Made by a program: the position numbers and the translations under genes. Shown here in pieces: positions 25,055 to 33,450 of a stretch of DNA of 61,659 nucleotides. The DNA is from Desulfuromonadales bacterium. GTDB taxonomy: Bacteria; Desulfobacterota; Desulfuromonadia; Desulfuromonadales; BM103. The notes below the pieces were generated by a model, which made no database searches, had not been told where the DNA came from, and worked only from the letters and a program-made list of their open reading frames with translations. How positions within the stretch are numbered: the first letter of the stretch is position 1; every line of letters starts with the position of its first letter. The stretch spans positions 1 to 61,659 of the forward strand of contig JAMONP010000104.1 in the NCBI GenBank assembly GCA_027065695.1. Reading direction: 5' to 3'.

Positions 25055-27226
25055 TTGCCCAGAAAAATCAATCTGCCCAGAAAAATCAACATGGTTACCG
25101 GAACGCTTGCTGTACATCGTGACGGATACGGTTTTGTGTCTCCGCTTGATGATAAATCTCAAGATGTTTTTATCCCCGCGCGGCATATTCGGCCGGCGAT
25201 GCATGGTGATCTGGTGGTTGTCAGGATGGAACGTTCATTGCGTACCGGTCGCCTGGAAGGGCGAGTAATTCGTGTTGAACAGAGAGCCAATCAGACGTTG
25301 GTCGGGCGTTATCTGACAGACAATGGCGTAGGCTATGTCTCTCCGGCAGATCCGCATCTTCGGGATGATCTTCTGATCCCTCCCGGTGCCGCCGGTGATG
25401 CTATTCCTGGCCAGATGGTGCTGGTGGAGGTTGAAAGTTATCCGGGCCGTTGCCGTGGTGGTGTTGGCCGGATCTCTGCAGTCATCGGTGATGCCGATGA
25501 TCCGGATGTTGAAATCAGAATTGCCGCTGTGCAGTTTAAACTCCCTTATGAATTTTCCCCGGAAGCCCTGGCCGAGGCAGACAAAGTCTGTTTGTCGGTA
25601 GGCAAAGAGGAACTGCTGGGACGTGAGGATCTGCGTCATCTTAATTTTGTGACGATCGATGGTGAGATGGCGAAGGATTTCGATGATGCTGTTGCTATCG
25701 CCAGGTATGACAAGGCCGGGAATGATAAAGGTCTGGGTGATAAAGCCAAGGGTAATGAAAGGTTTAGGCTTTGGGTTGCGATTGCCGATGTGGCTCATTA
25801 CGTTGCTGCCGGAAGTGTCATTGATCAGGAAGCTCTGCAGAGGGGCACCAGTGTTTATTTCCCGGGAGCCTGTCTGCCGATGCTCCCTGAGGCTTTGAGT
25901 AACGGCATCTGTTCACTTAATCCGCAGGTTGATCGATTGGTAATGGTCGCAGAACTTGATTTTAATGCCTCAGGACATCGCACCGGCCTGCGTTTTTACC
26001 AGGCCGTCATACGCAGTCGGGCGCGTTTGACCTATACTGAAGTTGCGGCCCTTCTGTTTGATGAAACACCCACCCCGGTTGATAAAACCCTCGATTCGGT
26101 TGCTGACGCAACCGATGCTCTTTCAGAACAACAAGATATTGTTGAAGGTCTTGAAATTATGCGGGACCTTGCCGAATTGCGGATTGAAGCTCGTCACCAA
26201 CGAGGTAGCCTTGATTTTGATCTTGCCGAGGTGCAGGTTCTGCTAGATTCGCAGGGTCGCCCTGAGAATATCGTGCGTACTGAGCGCAATCTGGCACATC
26301 GTCTCATCGAAGAATTCATGTTGGCAGCAAATGAGGCGGTTGCCACCTGGTTGATGCAGCAGTGTGCACCGATGATCTTCCGGGTTCATGAAGCTCCCAG
26401 TGAAGGTAAGATGGCGGCTTTTCAGGAGTTCATCGCCCACTTCAACCAGGGAATTTCGTTGCCGGTTGAAGGTGTGAAGCCGAAACTCCTCCAGGAACTC
26501 CTCGAGCGGGTGGCTGGTCAGCCAGAAGAGCATGTCATCAAACACGTGTTGTTGCGCAGTTTGCCGCAGGCGTATTACTCAGTGAATAATCTCGGCCATT
26601 TTGGCCTGGCCGCGGACGATTACTGTCACTTTACTTCGCCAATTCGACGTTACCCGGATCTGGCAGTGCACCGTATTCTGAAACGACAGCTTGAGGGGAG
26701 GAAAGCAACAGGGCAGAGCGACGAAATGTTTTTAGAAGGAGTTGCCCAGAGTTCTTCATTGGCCGAGCGGCGGGCGATGGCAGCAGAACGTGACATCGTC
26801 AATCTTAAAAAATGTCAATTCATCGAGGATAAAGTGGGTGAAACATTTCGTGGCGTGGTAACCTCGGTACATGCCTTCGGATTCTTTGTGGAACTGCTGG
26901 ATGTTTATGTGGAAGGGCTGGTGCACGTCTCCAGTCTGGTTGATGATTTCTATCAGTACGAGGAAGATCGGCATCGTCTGATTGGCGTGAATCGTCGCCG
27001 CGAATTCGGGATCGGCACACCGGTTGAGGTACGTGTCCACAAGGTTGATCTGAAGCGCCGGGAAATCAATTTTCGCCTTGTTGAAAGGCAAAACCCGGGA
27101 CGCGGAATGAGGGACGCGGGACAAAATCCGGGACGAGGGACGCGGAACGAGGGACGCGGAAAATCCAAGACCAAATCCAAGACCAAGGCCAAGGCGCGTG
27201 GCGGGAAGCGTGGGGGGCGGAGATAA
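25055..27226 (+). CDS. rnr: Ribonuclease R
   Basis: A 3'-5' exoribonuclease of the RNB family, about 723 residues. The order is cold-shock/OB domains (GTLAVHRDGYGFVSP, VGRYLTDNGVGYVSP), the RNB catalytic core with the Asp cluster (FVTIDGEMAKDFDDAVAIA), the family segment HFTSPIRRYPDLAVHRILKR, an S1 domain (GVVTSVHAFGFFVELLDVYVEGLVHVS), and a basic tail. The tail (from about residue 680) is made of NPGRGM/NPGRGTRNEGRG units encoded by a heptad DNA repeat. The start is uncertain. TTG 25055 has AGGGGG before it, while ATG 25091 has no ribosome site. The first codons include an 18-base tandem duplication (PRKIN twice). Confidence 0.93.
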   Translation: MPRKINLPRKINMVTGTLAVHRDGYGFVSPLDDKSQDVFIPARHIRPAMHGDLVVVRMERSLRTGRLEGRVIRVEQRANQTLVGRYLTDNGVGYVSPADPHLRDDLLIPPGAAGDAIPGQMVLVEVESYPGRCRGGVGRISAVIGDADDPDVEIRIAAVQFKLPYEFSPEALAEADKVCLSVGKEELLGREDLRHLNFVTIDGEMAKDFDDAVAIARYDKAGNDKGLGDKAKGNERFRLWVAIADVAHYVAAGSVIDQEALQRGTSVYFPGACLPMLPEALSNGICSLNPQVDRLVMVAELDFNASGHRTGLRFYQAVIRSRARLTYTEVAALLFDETPTPVDKTLDSVADATDALSEQQDIVEGLEIMRDLAELRIEARHQRGSLDFDLAEVQVLLDSQGRPENIVRTERNLAHRLIEEFMLAANEAVATWLMQQCAPMIFRVHEAPSEGKMAAFQEFIAHFNQGISLPVEGVKPKLLQELLERVAGQPEEHVIKHVLLRSLPQAYYSVNNLGHFGLAADDYCHFTSPIRRYPDLAVHRILKRQLEGRKATGQSDEMFLEGVAQSSSLAERRAMAAERDIVNLKKCQFIEDKVGETFRGVVTSVHAFGFFVELLDVYVEGLVHVSSLVDDFYQYEEDRHRLIGVNRRREFGIGTPVEVRVHKVDLKRREINFRLVERQNPGRGMRDAGQNPGRGTRNEGRGKSKTKSKTKAKARGGKRGGRR
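27097..27160. repeat. GGGACGC/GGGACGA heptad repeat inside the rnr 3' end
   Basis: Units GGGACGC, GGGACGA and variants GGAACGA recur over 64 bases, with one short interruption. They encode the low-complexity GRG-rich part of the RNase R tail. Related units occur at 20086 and 35091. Confidence 0.75.
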
Positions 27227-27227
27227 G

Positions 27228-28205
27228 ATGCAAGTTATTAGAGATCTTGACAAATTGTGTGAACCACCCCTGCGAACGGTCTTGACTATAGGCAATTTCG
27301 ACGGGGTTCATCTTGGTCATCGCGGCATCTTCAGGCATGTTGTCGACAAGGCAAATGAGATGAAAGGTACGGCGGCAGTGGTTACCTTTGAGCCTCATCC
27401 ATTGTGCCTGCTGGCACCCGACAAAGCCCCTTTGCGGCTGAATACTCCCGCAGAGAAGGTGCGTCTTCTTGCCGCCTCTTGTATTGACCTGCTGGTTGTA
27501 CTTGAATTTACCCAACAACTGGCAGAGATGCCGGCCGAAGCTTTTGTCCGGGAAATCCTGGTCAGCAAACTGGGAGTCCATCACTTGATTGTCGGCTATG
27601 ATTATGCTTTTGGTCGCAATCGCCAGGGAGATACAAATTTTCTCGATGCACAGGCCAAGTTGCATAATTTCACTCTCGAGGTTCTGGCGCCGATTCGTGC
27701 TGAGCAGCAGGCGCACAGTTCAACGGTAATCCGTCAGTGTCTGCGGGAGGGGCGGGTTGCCGATGCAATCAAAATCCTCGGTCGCAATTTTACCCTCGAT
27801 GGAGAGGTTGTTCATGGTGACGGTCGAGGGCGTAAACTTGGTTTCCCGACGGCCAACCTGATTACGCAAAAGGAAATTCTGCCGCGTGACGGTGTCTATG
27901 CCGTGAAGGTTAAATGGCGTGATGATGATTATGACGGTGTCATCAATATTGGCAAACGACCAACGTTTGTCGACAGTGCGATAACTCTGGAAATTCACCT
28001 GCTGGACTTTCAAGACGACCTTTACGGCGAACGCTTGAGAATTTACTTTGTTGAACGCCTGCGTGATGAGCAGCGGTTCCCTTCGGTAGGGGCACTGCAG
28101 GAGGCTGTCGTCGCCGACATCGCCCGAGCACGGGAAGTGCTTGCCAGCGCACAGGTGGTTGAATATCGTGAGTATTTAGGGACCTGTCCTGTCAAGGGAA
28201 AGTAA
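27228..28205 (+). CDS. ribF: Bifunctional riboflavin kinase / FAD synthetase
   Basis: Converts riboflavin to FMN and FMN to FAD. The 325 residues have an N-terminal nucleotidyltransferase domain (GNFDGVHLGH at about 21-30, VGYDYAFGRNRQG) and a C-terminal flavokinase domain (GRGRKLGFPTANL, INIGKRPTF). ATG 27228, one base after the rnr stop, is preferred over the GTG at 27198, since the family starts shortly before GNFDG. It lies in a tight run with rnr and aroE. Confidence 0.95.
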   Translation: MQVIRDLDKLCEPPLRTVLTIGNFDGVHLGHRGIFRHVVDKANEMKGTAAVVTFEPHPLCLLAPDKAPLRLNTPAEKVRLLAASCIDLLVVLEFTQQLAEMPAEAFVREILVSKLGVHHLIVGYDYAFGRNRQGDTNFLDAQAKLHNFTLEVLAPIRAEQQAHSSTVIRQCLREGRVADAIKILGRNFTLDGEVVHGDGRGRKLGFPTANLITQKEILPRDGVYAVKVKWRDDDYDGVINIGKRPTFVDSAITLEIHLLDFQDDLYGERLRIYFVERLRDEQRFPSVGALQEAVVADIARAREVLASAQVVEYREYLGTCPVKGK

Positions 28206-28206
28206 C

Positions 28207-29073
28207 ATGCTGTTGAGCGGAAAAACACAAGTTGTCGGTATTTTCGGTGATCCGGTTGGACATTCGTTTTCTCCACGCATGCAGAACGCAGCGATTAAAG
28301 CCATTGGCCTCAACGCGGTTTACGTGCCATTTCATGTCACCGCAACACAGTTATGTGACGCAGTTGCTGGTATCCGTGCCATGCAGTTACGAGGAGTCAA
28401 TCTGACAATTCCGCACAAGGAGGCAGCCTGTCAACTGGTTGATGAACTGGATGATCAAGCCGCCCTGATAGGAGCAATCAATACTATTGTCAATGAAGAT
28501 GGCCACCTCAAAGGCTACAATACGGATGGTATCGGCCTGCTGAATGCGCTGAAACAGGCGCTTGGGGTAGATCCTGTCGGTTTACATGTTCTCATTGTCG
28601 GTGCTGGTGGTGCCTGCCGGGCAGCCTTGGTTGCTCTTTGCCAGGCGCAGGTTGCGTCAATTGATATTGCTAATCGCACCCGTGAAAGATCTTTGGGCCT
28701 GATTGCAGAAATAGCGGCAGAGTTTCCGGGCACGGCTTTTGCTGAGTATGGACTGACTCCCTCTCTGGCGAGCGAATGTTTTGCATCTTATGATTTGCTG
28801 ATTAACACCTCCGCTGTCGGTCTGATGGGTGATACGTTTAATTTTCATGTTACGGATTGTGTCAAGCCTGGCGGCACGGTTTTCGATATGGTCTATGCTC
28901 CTGAGCCGACGCTGTTATTTCGCGAAGCGCGCGACCGGGGGCTGTCGGTTGCTGATGGCTTGGCAATGTTGTCCGCTCAGGGAGAAGCTGCTTTTCAGCT
29001 ATGGTTCGGCATTGCACCGGCATTGCATGTCATGCAACGTGAGCTGGCATCTCGCAGCTTGACAGGTCTCTGA
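28207..29073 (+). CDS. aroE: Shikimate dehydrogenase
   Basis: NADP-dependent reduction of 3-dehydroshikimate to shikimate in aromatic amino acid synthesis. The 288-residue length is normal. Motifs include GDPVGHSFSPRMQNAA (substrate loop), NLTIPHKEAA (catalytic Lys), GYNTDGIGL and the Rossmann loop VGAGGACRAALVAL, ending with GLAMLSAQGEAAFQLW. It starts one base after ribF ends. The pil cluster begins 53 bases downstream. Confidence 0.95.
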   Translation: MLLSGKTQVVGIFGDPVGHSFSPRMQNAAIKAIGLNAVYVPFHVTATQLCDAVAGIRAMQLRGVNLTIPHKEAACQLVDELDDQAALIGAINTIVNEDGHLKGYNTDGIGLLNALKQALGVDPVGLHVLIVGAGGACRAALVALCQAQVASIDIANRTRERSLGLIAEIAAEFPGTAFAEYGLTPSLASECFASYDLLINTSAVGLMGDTFNFHVTDCVKPGGTVFDMVYAPEPTLLFREARDRGLSVADGLAMLSAQGEAAFQLWFGIAPALHVMQRELASRSLTGL

Positions 29074-29126
29074 CGCATTGGCTAGAATGCCAAGATTGAT
29101 TCATTTTGGGGGAGAAGAAGATTTCT

Positions 29127-30827
29127 ATGGTCGCTAACAGACTCGGCGAACTTCTGGTTCGTAACAAGTTGATCGACGAAAGACAGCTTGCCAAGGCTCT
29201 CGAAGAGCAGAAAGTCAGTGGCGGTCGTCTAGGTGCCAGCCTGGTTAAGCTTGGCTACTTACAAGAAGAAGATCTTGCGGCCTTCCTGTCGCGCCAGTAT
29301 GGCGTCCCCTCCATCAATCTTAGTGAATTTGAAATTGATGATAGTGTCATCAAACTGATTCCTGCTGAAGTCTCACAAAAGTATATGCTGGTCCCGGTCA
29401 ACCGGGCTGGCTCGACGTTGATCGTCGCCATGTCCGATCCTTCCAATATCTTTGCCATTGACGATATTAAATTCATGACCGGCTACAATGTTGAAGTCGT
29501 CGTGGCTGCGGAAGCGAGTGTTAAAACAGCGATCGACAAGTATTACGATCAAAGTGCCTCCTTCGATGATGTCATGGGTGACCTGGATGATATCGATCTG
29601 GAGGTCATTGATGATGCCGATGAAATTGATGCCATTGAATTGGAAAAAGCCAGTGAGGATGCGCCGGTTGTTAAACTGGTCAACCTGATTCTTACCGATG
29701 CTATCAAAAAAAGTGCCTCCGATATTCATATTGAGCCCTACGAAAAATCGTTTCGGGTCCGCTATCGTATCGACGGTGTGTTGCATGAGGTGATGAAGCC
29801 GCCTTTAAAGTTGAAAAATGCTTTAACCTCACGTATCAAGATCATGTCGGAAATGGATATCTCCGAGCGTCGCCTGCCTCAGGATGGTCGTATCAAGATC
29901 AAGCTGCCCGGCGGCAAGGACATGGACTACCGCGTCAGTTGCTTGCCGACTCTGTTTGGCGAAAAGATTGTTCTGCGCCTGCTCGATAAATCGAACCTGC
30001 AGCTCGACATGACCAAGCTTGGTTACGAGGAGCAACCGCTGAGGTGGTTCAAAGAACAGATCCACAAACCGTTTGGTATGGTGCTGGTCACCGGCCCGAC
30101 CGGTTCCGGTAAAACAGTTTCACTCTATTCTGCGCTGGGTGAGCTGAATACCCCCACGGAAAACATCTCAACCGCCGAAGATCCGGTGGAATTCAACTTT
30201 GCCGGGATCAACCAGGTGCAGATGCATGAAGAGATCGGTCTTAACTTTGCTGCTGCTCTGCGTTCTTTTTTGCGTCAGGATCCGGATATCATCATGATCG
30301 GTGAGATTCGTGATTTCGAAACAGCCGAGATCGGCGTCAAGGCTGCTCTGACAGGACACCTGGTGCTTTCTACACTGCACACTAATGATTGTCCCAGCAC
30401 CGTTAACCGTCTGCTCAATATGGGTATTGAACCATTTCTGGTGGCATCTGCTGTTAACCTTATTACTGGTCAGCGTCTTGGACGACGACTCTGTAAGGAA
30501 TGTATGATCCCGGAGGACATACCCAAAGAGACCCTTCTGCAGGCTGGAGTACCTGAAGACCAGATTGATGATTTTGTCTGCTATAAAGGTGAGGGTTGTG
30601 CAAAATGCAACGATACCGGATACAAAGGTCGGGTAGGTTTCTACCAAGTCATGCCGCTATTCGAAGAGTTACGCGAACTGATTCTTGCCGGGGCTAACAC
30701 TGCAGAGTTGAAACGAGAATCGATGCGTCTCGGGGTGAAAACAATGCGTCAGGCGGCACTAACGAAAATGGCGGAAAAAGTTACTTCGTTTGAAGAGACT
30801 CTACGTTGCACTATTGCTGATGAGTAG
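29127..30827 (+). CDS. pilB: Type IV pilus extension ATPase PilB
   Basis: A hexameric cytoplasmic ATPase that drives pilin polymerisation. The 566 residues have an N-terminal MshEN/GspE-N domain (about 1-150), an acidic linker rich in Asp (MGDLDDIDLEVIDDADEIDA), then the motor with GPTGSGKTVS (Walker A), an Asp box and EIRDFETAEI (Walker B), and a tetracysteine zinc site (CKEC and CAKC) near residue 460-500. ATG 29127 was chosen over the upstream non-ATG start for its GGGGGAG spacing. It begins the pil operon. Confidence 0.95.
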   Translation: MVANRLGELLVRNKLIDERQLAKALEEQKVSGGRLGASLVKLGYLQEEDLAAFLSRQYGVPSINLSEFEIDDSVIKLIPAEVSQKYMLVPVNRAGSTLIVAMSDPSNIFAIDDIKFMTGYNVEVVVAAEASVKTAIDKYYDQSASFDDVMGDLDDIDLEVIDDADEIDAIELEKASEDAPVVKLVNLILTDAIKKSASDIHIEPYEKSFRVRYRIDGVLHEVMKPPLKLKNALTSRIKIMSEMDISERRLPQDGRIKIKLPGGKDMDYRVSCLPTLFGEKIVLRLLDKSNLQLDMTKLGYEEQPLRWFKEQIHKPFGMVLVTGPTGSGKTVSLYSALGELNTPTENISTAEDPVEFNFAGINQVQMHEEIGLNFAAALRSFLRQDPDIIMIGEIRDFETAEIGVKAALTGHLVLSTLHTNDCPSTVNRLLNMGIEPFLVASAVNLITGQRLGRRLCKECMIPEDIPKETLLQAGVPEDQIDDFVCYKGEGCAKCNDTGYKGRVGFYQVMPLFEELRELILAGANTAELKRESMRLGVKTMRQAALTKMAEKVTSFEETLRCTIADE

Positions 30828-30836
30828 CTCTTTTTG

Positions 30837-30979
30837 CGGCACGTGGCGAGTAGTGCGTGGCGAGAAAAAGCTTGAAGCAGCCCGGAAACTGTTGCGGCGA
30901 TGATTTGCTAGATCAGATTAACCAGAGGGGATGATCCCCCAAAGATTCCCGCGCCCCGCGCCCCGCGCCACGCGCCACA
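30837..30979. repeat. Inverted heptad repeats between pilB and pilT
   Basis: The left arm (30837-30864) has GTGGCGAG-type units. The right arm (30950-30979) is four CGCGCCC/CGCGCCA heptads. The arms are roughly inverse, so a hairpin could form. The right arm is followed by CATTATTCCA and the pilT ribosome site, a flank shared with the copy before pilC. Confidence 0.65.
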
Positions 30980-30995
30980 TTATTCCAGGTGACTT

Positions 30996-32111
30996 ATGGC
31001 AGAGTTTTCGATTCAGCAAATGCTCAAAACAATGGTGGAACTCGGCGCTTCTGATCTTCATATTACGACAGGGACACCACCGCAGATTCGCATTAACGGC
31101 AAAATGACGCCGATGAAGATGCGCGCTCTGCTACCGGCAGATACCAAGAATATCTGCTACAGTATCCTCACGGAAACCCAGAAGCGCAAATTCGAGGAGA
31201 TCAACGAGCTTGACTTCTCCTTCGGCATCAAAAATCTGGCTCGCTTCCGTGGTAATATTTTCGTGCAGCGTGGGGCCCTCGCCGGGGTTTTTCGCTTAAT
31301 CCCCTATAAGTTTCTCTCTTTCGATGAGCTCGGTCTGCCTCAGATTATCAAGACGATTTCAGCTAAGTCGAACGGCCTGGTGCTGGTGACCGGTCCGACC
31401 GGTTCAGGTAAGTCCACTACTCTGGCGTCTATCATTGATGCCATCAATGCCGAGCGACAAGAGCACATTGTGACGATTGAGGACCCGATCGAATATCTGC
31501 ATCCTCATAAAAGGTGTGTGGTCAACCAGCGGGAAGTCGGCTCCGATACCCTTTCGTTCAAGAATGCCCTGAAATATATCCTCCGCCAAGACCCGGATGT
31601 TGTTCTGCTTGGGGAATTACGTGACCTGGAAACGATCGAGGCGGCTCTGACTATCGCTGAAACCGGCCACCTCTGTTTTGCCACCTTGCACACCAATGGT
31701 GCGATACAGACGATTAACCGTATCGTCGATGTGTTTCCTACTCATCAACAACAGCAGGTGCGTACCCAGCTCTCCTTTGTGCTGGAAGGTGTTCTCTCAC
31801 AAACATTGATGCCACAATTGGGTGGCAAGGGGCGTGTCCTTGCGCTCGAAATTATGGTGCCGAATATCGCAATTCGTGCCTTAATTCGCGATGACAAGGT
31901 TCACCAGCTATATTCGCAGATGCAGATGGGGCAGGAGAAATATGGCATGCAGACGATGAATCAGAGTCTTTTCTCGCTCTACCATAGTAAAAAGATATCG
32001 CTGGATGATGCCATGTCCCGAACACCAGATGTCGAAGAACTCAAAGAAATGATCGCGAATCCAAATGCTATTCTTAAGCGGGGTGTCTCCACTGGTGGGG
32101 CGAGGAGATAA
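30996..32111 (+). CDS. pilT: Type IV pilus retraction ATPase PilT
   Basis: A hexameric ATPase that disassembles pili and powers retraction. The 371 residues show the PilT N-domain (SDLHITTGTPPQIRINGKM), GPTGSGKSTTLAS (Walker A), EDPIEYLHPH, GELRDLETIEAAL (Walker B) and the C-terminal AIRALIRDDKVHQ motif, equivalent to the AIRNLIRE retraction motif. It follows pilB and precedes pilC. The order matches the Geobacter pilT4 position. Confidence 0.95.
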   Translation: MAEFSIQQMLKTMVELGASDLHITTGTPPQIRINGKMTPMKMRALLPADTKNICYSILTETQKRKFEEINELDFSFGIKNLARFRGNIFVQRGALAGVFRLIPYKFLSFDELGLPQIIKTISAKSNGLVLVTGPTGSGKSTTLASIIDAINAERQEHIVTIEDPIEYLHPHKRCVVNQREVGSDTLSFKNALKYILRQDPDVVLLGELRDLETIEAALTIAETGHLCFATLHTNGAIQTINRIVDVFPTHQQQQVRTQLSFVLEGVLSQTLMPQLGGKGRVLALEIMVPNIAIRALIRDDKVHQLYSQMQMGQEKYGMQTMNQSLFSLYHSKKISLDDAMSRTPDVEELKEMIANPNAILKRGVSTGGARR

Positions 32112-32176
32112 GGCAAGCTGTAAGCTGTAAGACATAACAGACTATAGTTAGTTTTTGAAACATTGTAACGATTTTC

Positions 32177-32207
32177 CGCGCCACGCGCCACACGCCACGC
32201 GCCACAC
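32177..32207. repeat. CGCGCCA heptad repeat before pilC
   Basis: About four heptads of CGCGCCA type (one CACGCCA variant) are followed by CACTATTCCA and the pilC ribosome site. The flank closely matches that before pilT, which suggests a duplicated intergenic unit. Confidence 0.7.
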
Positions 32208-32225
32208 TATTCCACGAGGTTGACC

Positions 32226-33440
32226 ATGGGTAAATTTGCTTGGGAAGGGACTACAAGATCCGGTCAGAAAATGAAGGGGGAGATGGAAGCCCCTAATGCA
32301 GCGGCTGTTCAGGCGCAACTTCGTCGCCAGGGGATTGCTCCAGGGAATATCAAGGAGCGGGGCAAGGGGCTTGATTTCGACATCAAGATACCCGGTTTTG
32401 AACCTAAAATCACCTCCAAAGACCTGGTGATTTTTACCCGTCAGTTTGCCACTATGATTGATGCTGGTCTGCCTCTGGTGCAGTGTCTTGATATCCTCGG
32501 TAAGCAGAATGATAATCCGACCTTTAAAAAAGTTCTGGTTCAGGTTAAGGAAGATGTGGAAGCGGGGTCAACTTTTGCCGATGCCTTGAAAAAACATCCC
32601 AAAGCGTTCGATACACTTTACGTCAACCTGGTCGCGGCCGGAGAAATCGGCGGTATCCTCGATACCATTCTCAACCGTCTGGCGGCTTATATAGAGAAAG
32701 CACTCAAGCTGAAAAAGCAGGTTAAGAGTGCCATGACTTACCCGGCGACTATTATCGGCATTGCTGTGCTTGTTATCGCCGTAATCCTGGTTTTTGTTAT
32801 TCCACAGTTTCAAGAGATGTTTGAATCTTTTGGCAGTCAGTTGCCACTACCGACCCGGATCGTTATCTGGTTGAGCGACTTTATCCAGAATTACATCCTG
32901 GTCATCATCGCTGGTATCTTTGCGCTAGTGTGGATACTTAAGCGGATTTATAGAACGCCCAAGGGATGTCTTTTCTTTGATGCGCTTTTTCTGAAGCTAC
33001 CGGTTATGGGGATACTGGTCCGTAAGGTTGCTGTCGCTAAATTTACCAGAACCCTAGGTACCATGATCTCAAGTGGTGTGCCGATTCTGGATGGCCTGGA
33101 TATTGTCGCCAAAACGGCCGGTAATAAAATTGTTGAGAATGCCATCTACAAAGTGGCACAGAGTATCAGTGAAGGTAAGACAATTGCTGAACCTCTGTCG
33201 GACTCGGGAGTCTTCCCGCCAATGGTTTGTCAGATGATTGCCGTCGGTGAGCAGTCCGGTTCAATCGATACCATGCTTAACAAAATCGCTGATTTCTATG
33301 ATGATGAAGTCGACGATGCAGTCGGTAACCTGACGGCGATGATGGAGCCCTTATTGATGGTTTTCCTCGGCACTGCTGTCGGTGGTCTGGTTGTCGCCAT
33401 GTATCTGCCTATCTTCCAAATGGGCGATGCCATCGGCTAA
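32226..33440 (+). CDS. pilC: Type IV pilus inner-membrane platform protein PilC
   Basis: A 404-residue polytopic protein that forms the assembly base, between the motor ATPases and the pilins. It has two T2SSF repeats (about 70-195 and 270-395), each with FTRQFATMIDAGLPLVQ or FTRTLGTMISSGVPILDGL type starts, and three membrane helices (near 170-190, 220-240 and 375-395). ATG 32226 is preferred over TTG 32220, with GAGG at proper distance. Confidence 0.95.
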   Translation: MGKFAWEGTTRSGQKMKGEMEAPNAAAVQAQLRRQGIAPGNIKERGKGLDFDIKIPGFEPKITSKDLVIFTRQFATMIDAGLPLVQCLDILGKQNDNPTFKKVLVQVKEDVEAGSTFADALKKHPKAFDTLYVNLVAAGEIGGILDTILNRLAAYIEKALKLKKQVKSAMTYPATIIGIAVLVIAVILVFVIPQFQEMFESFGSQLPLPTRIVIWLSDFIQNYILVIIAGIFALVWILKRIYRTPKGCLFFDALFLKLPVMGILVRKVAVAKFTRTLGTMISSGVPILDGLDIVAKTAGNKIVENAIYKVAQSISEGKTIAEPLSDSGVFPPMVCQMIAVGEQSGSIDTMLNKIADFYDDEVDDAVGNLTAMMEPLLMVFLGTAVGGLVVAMYLPIFQMGDAIG

Positions 33441-33450
33441 GAGTCTCTCT

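Noticed and set aside
30837-32207. CRISPR-like repeats near pilT and pilC
   Set aside because: The units are only seven bases long and tandem without spacers, so they are simple heptad repeats.
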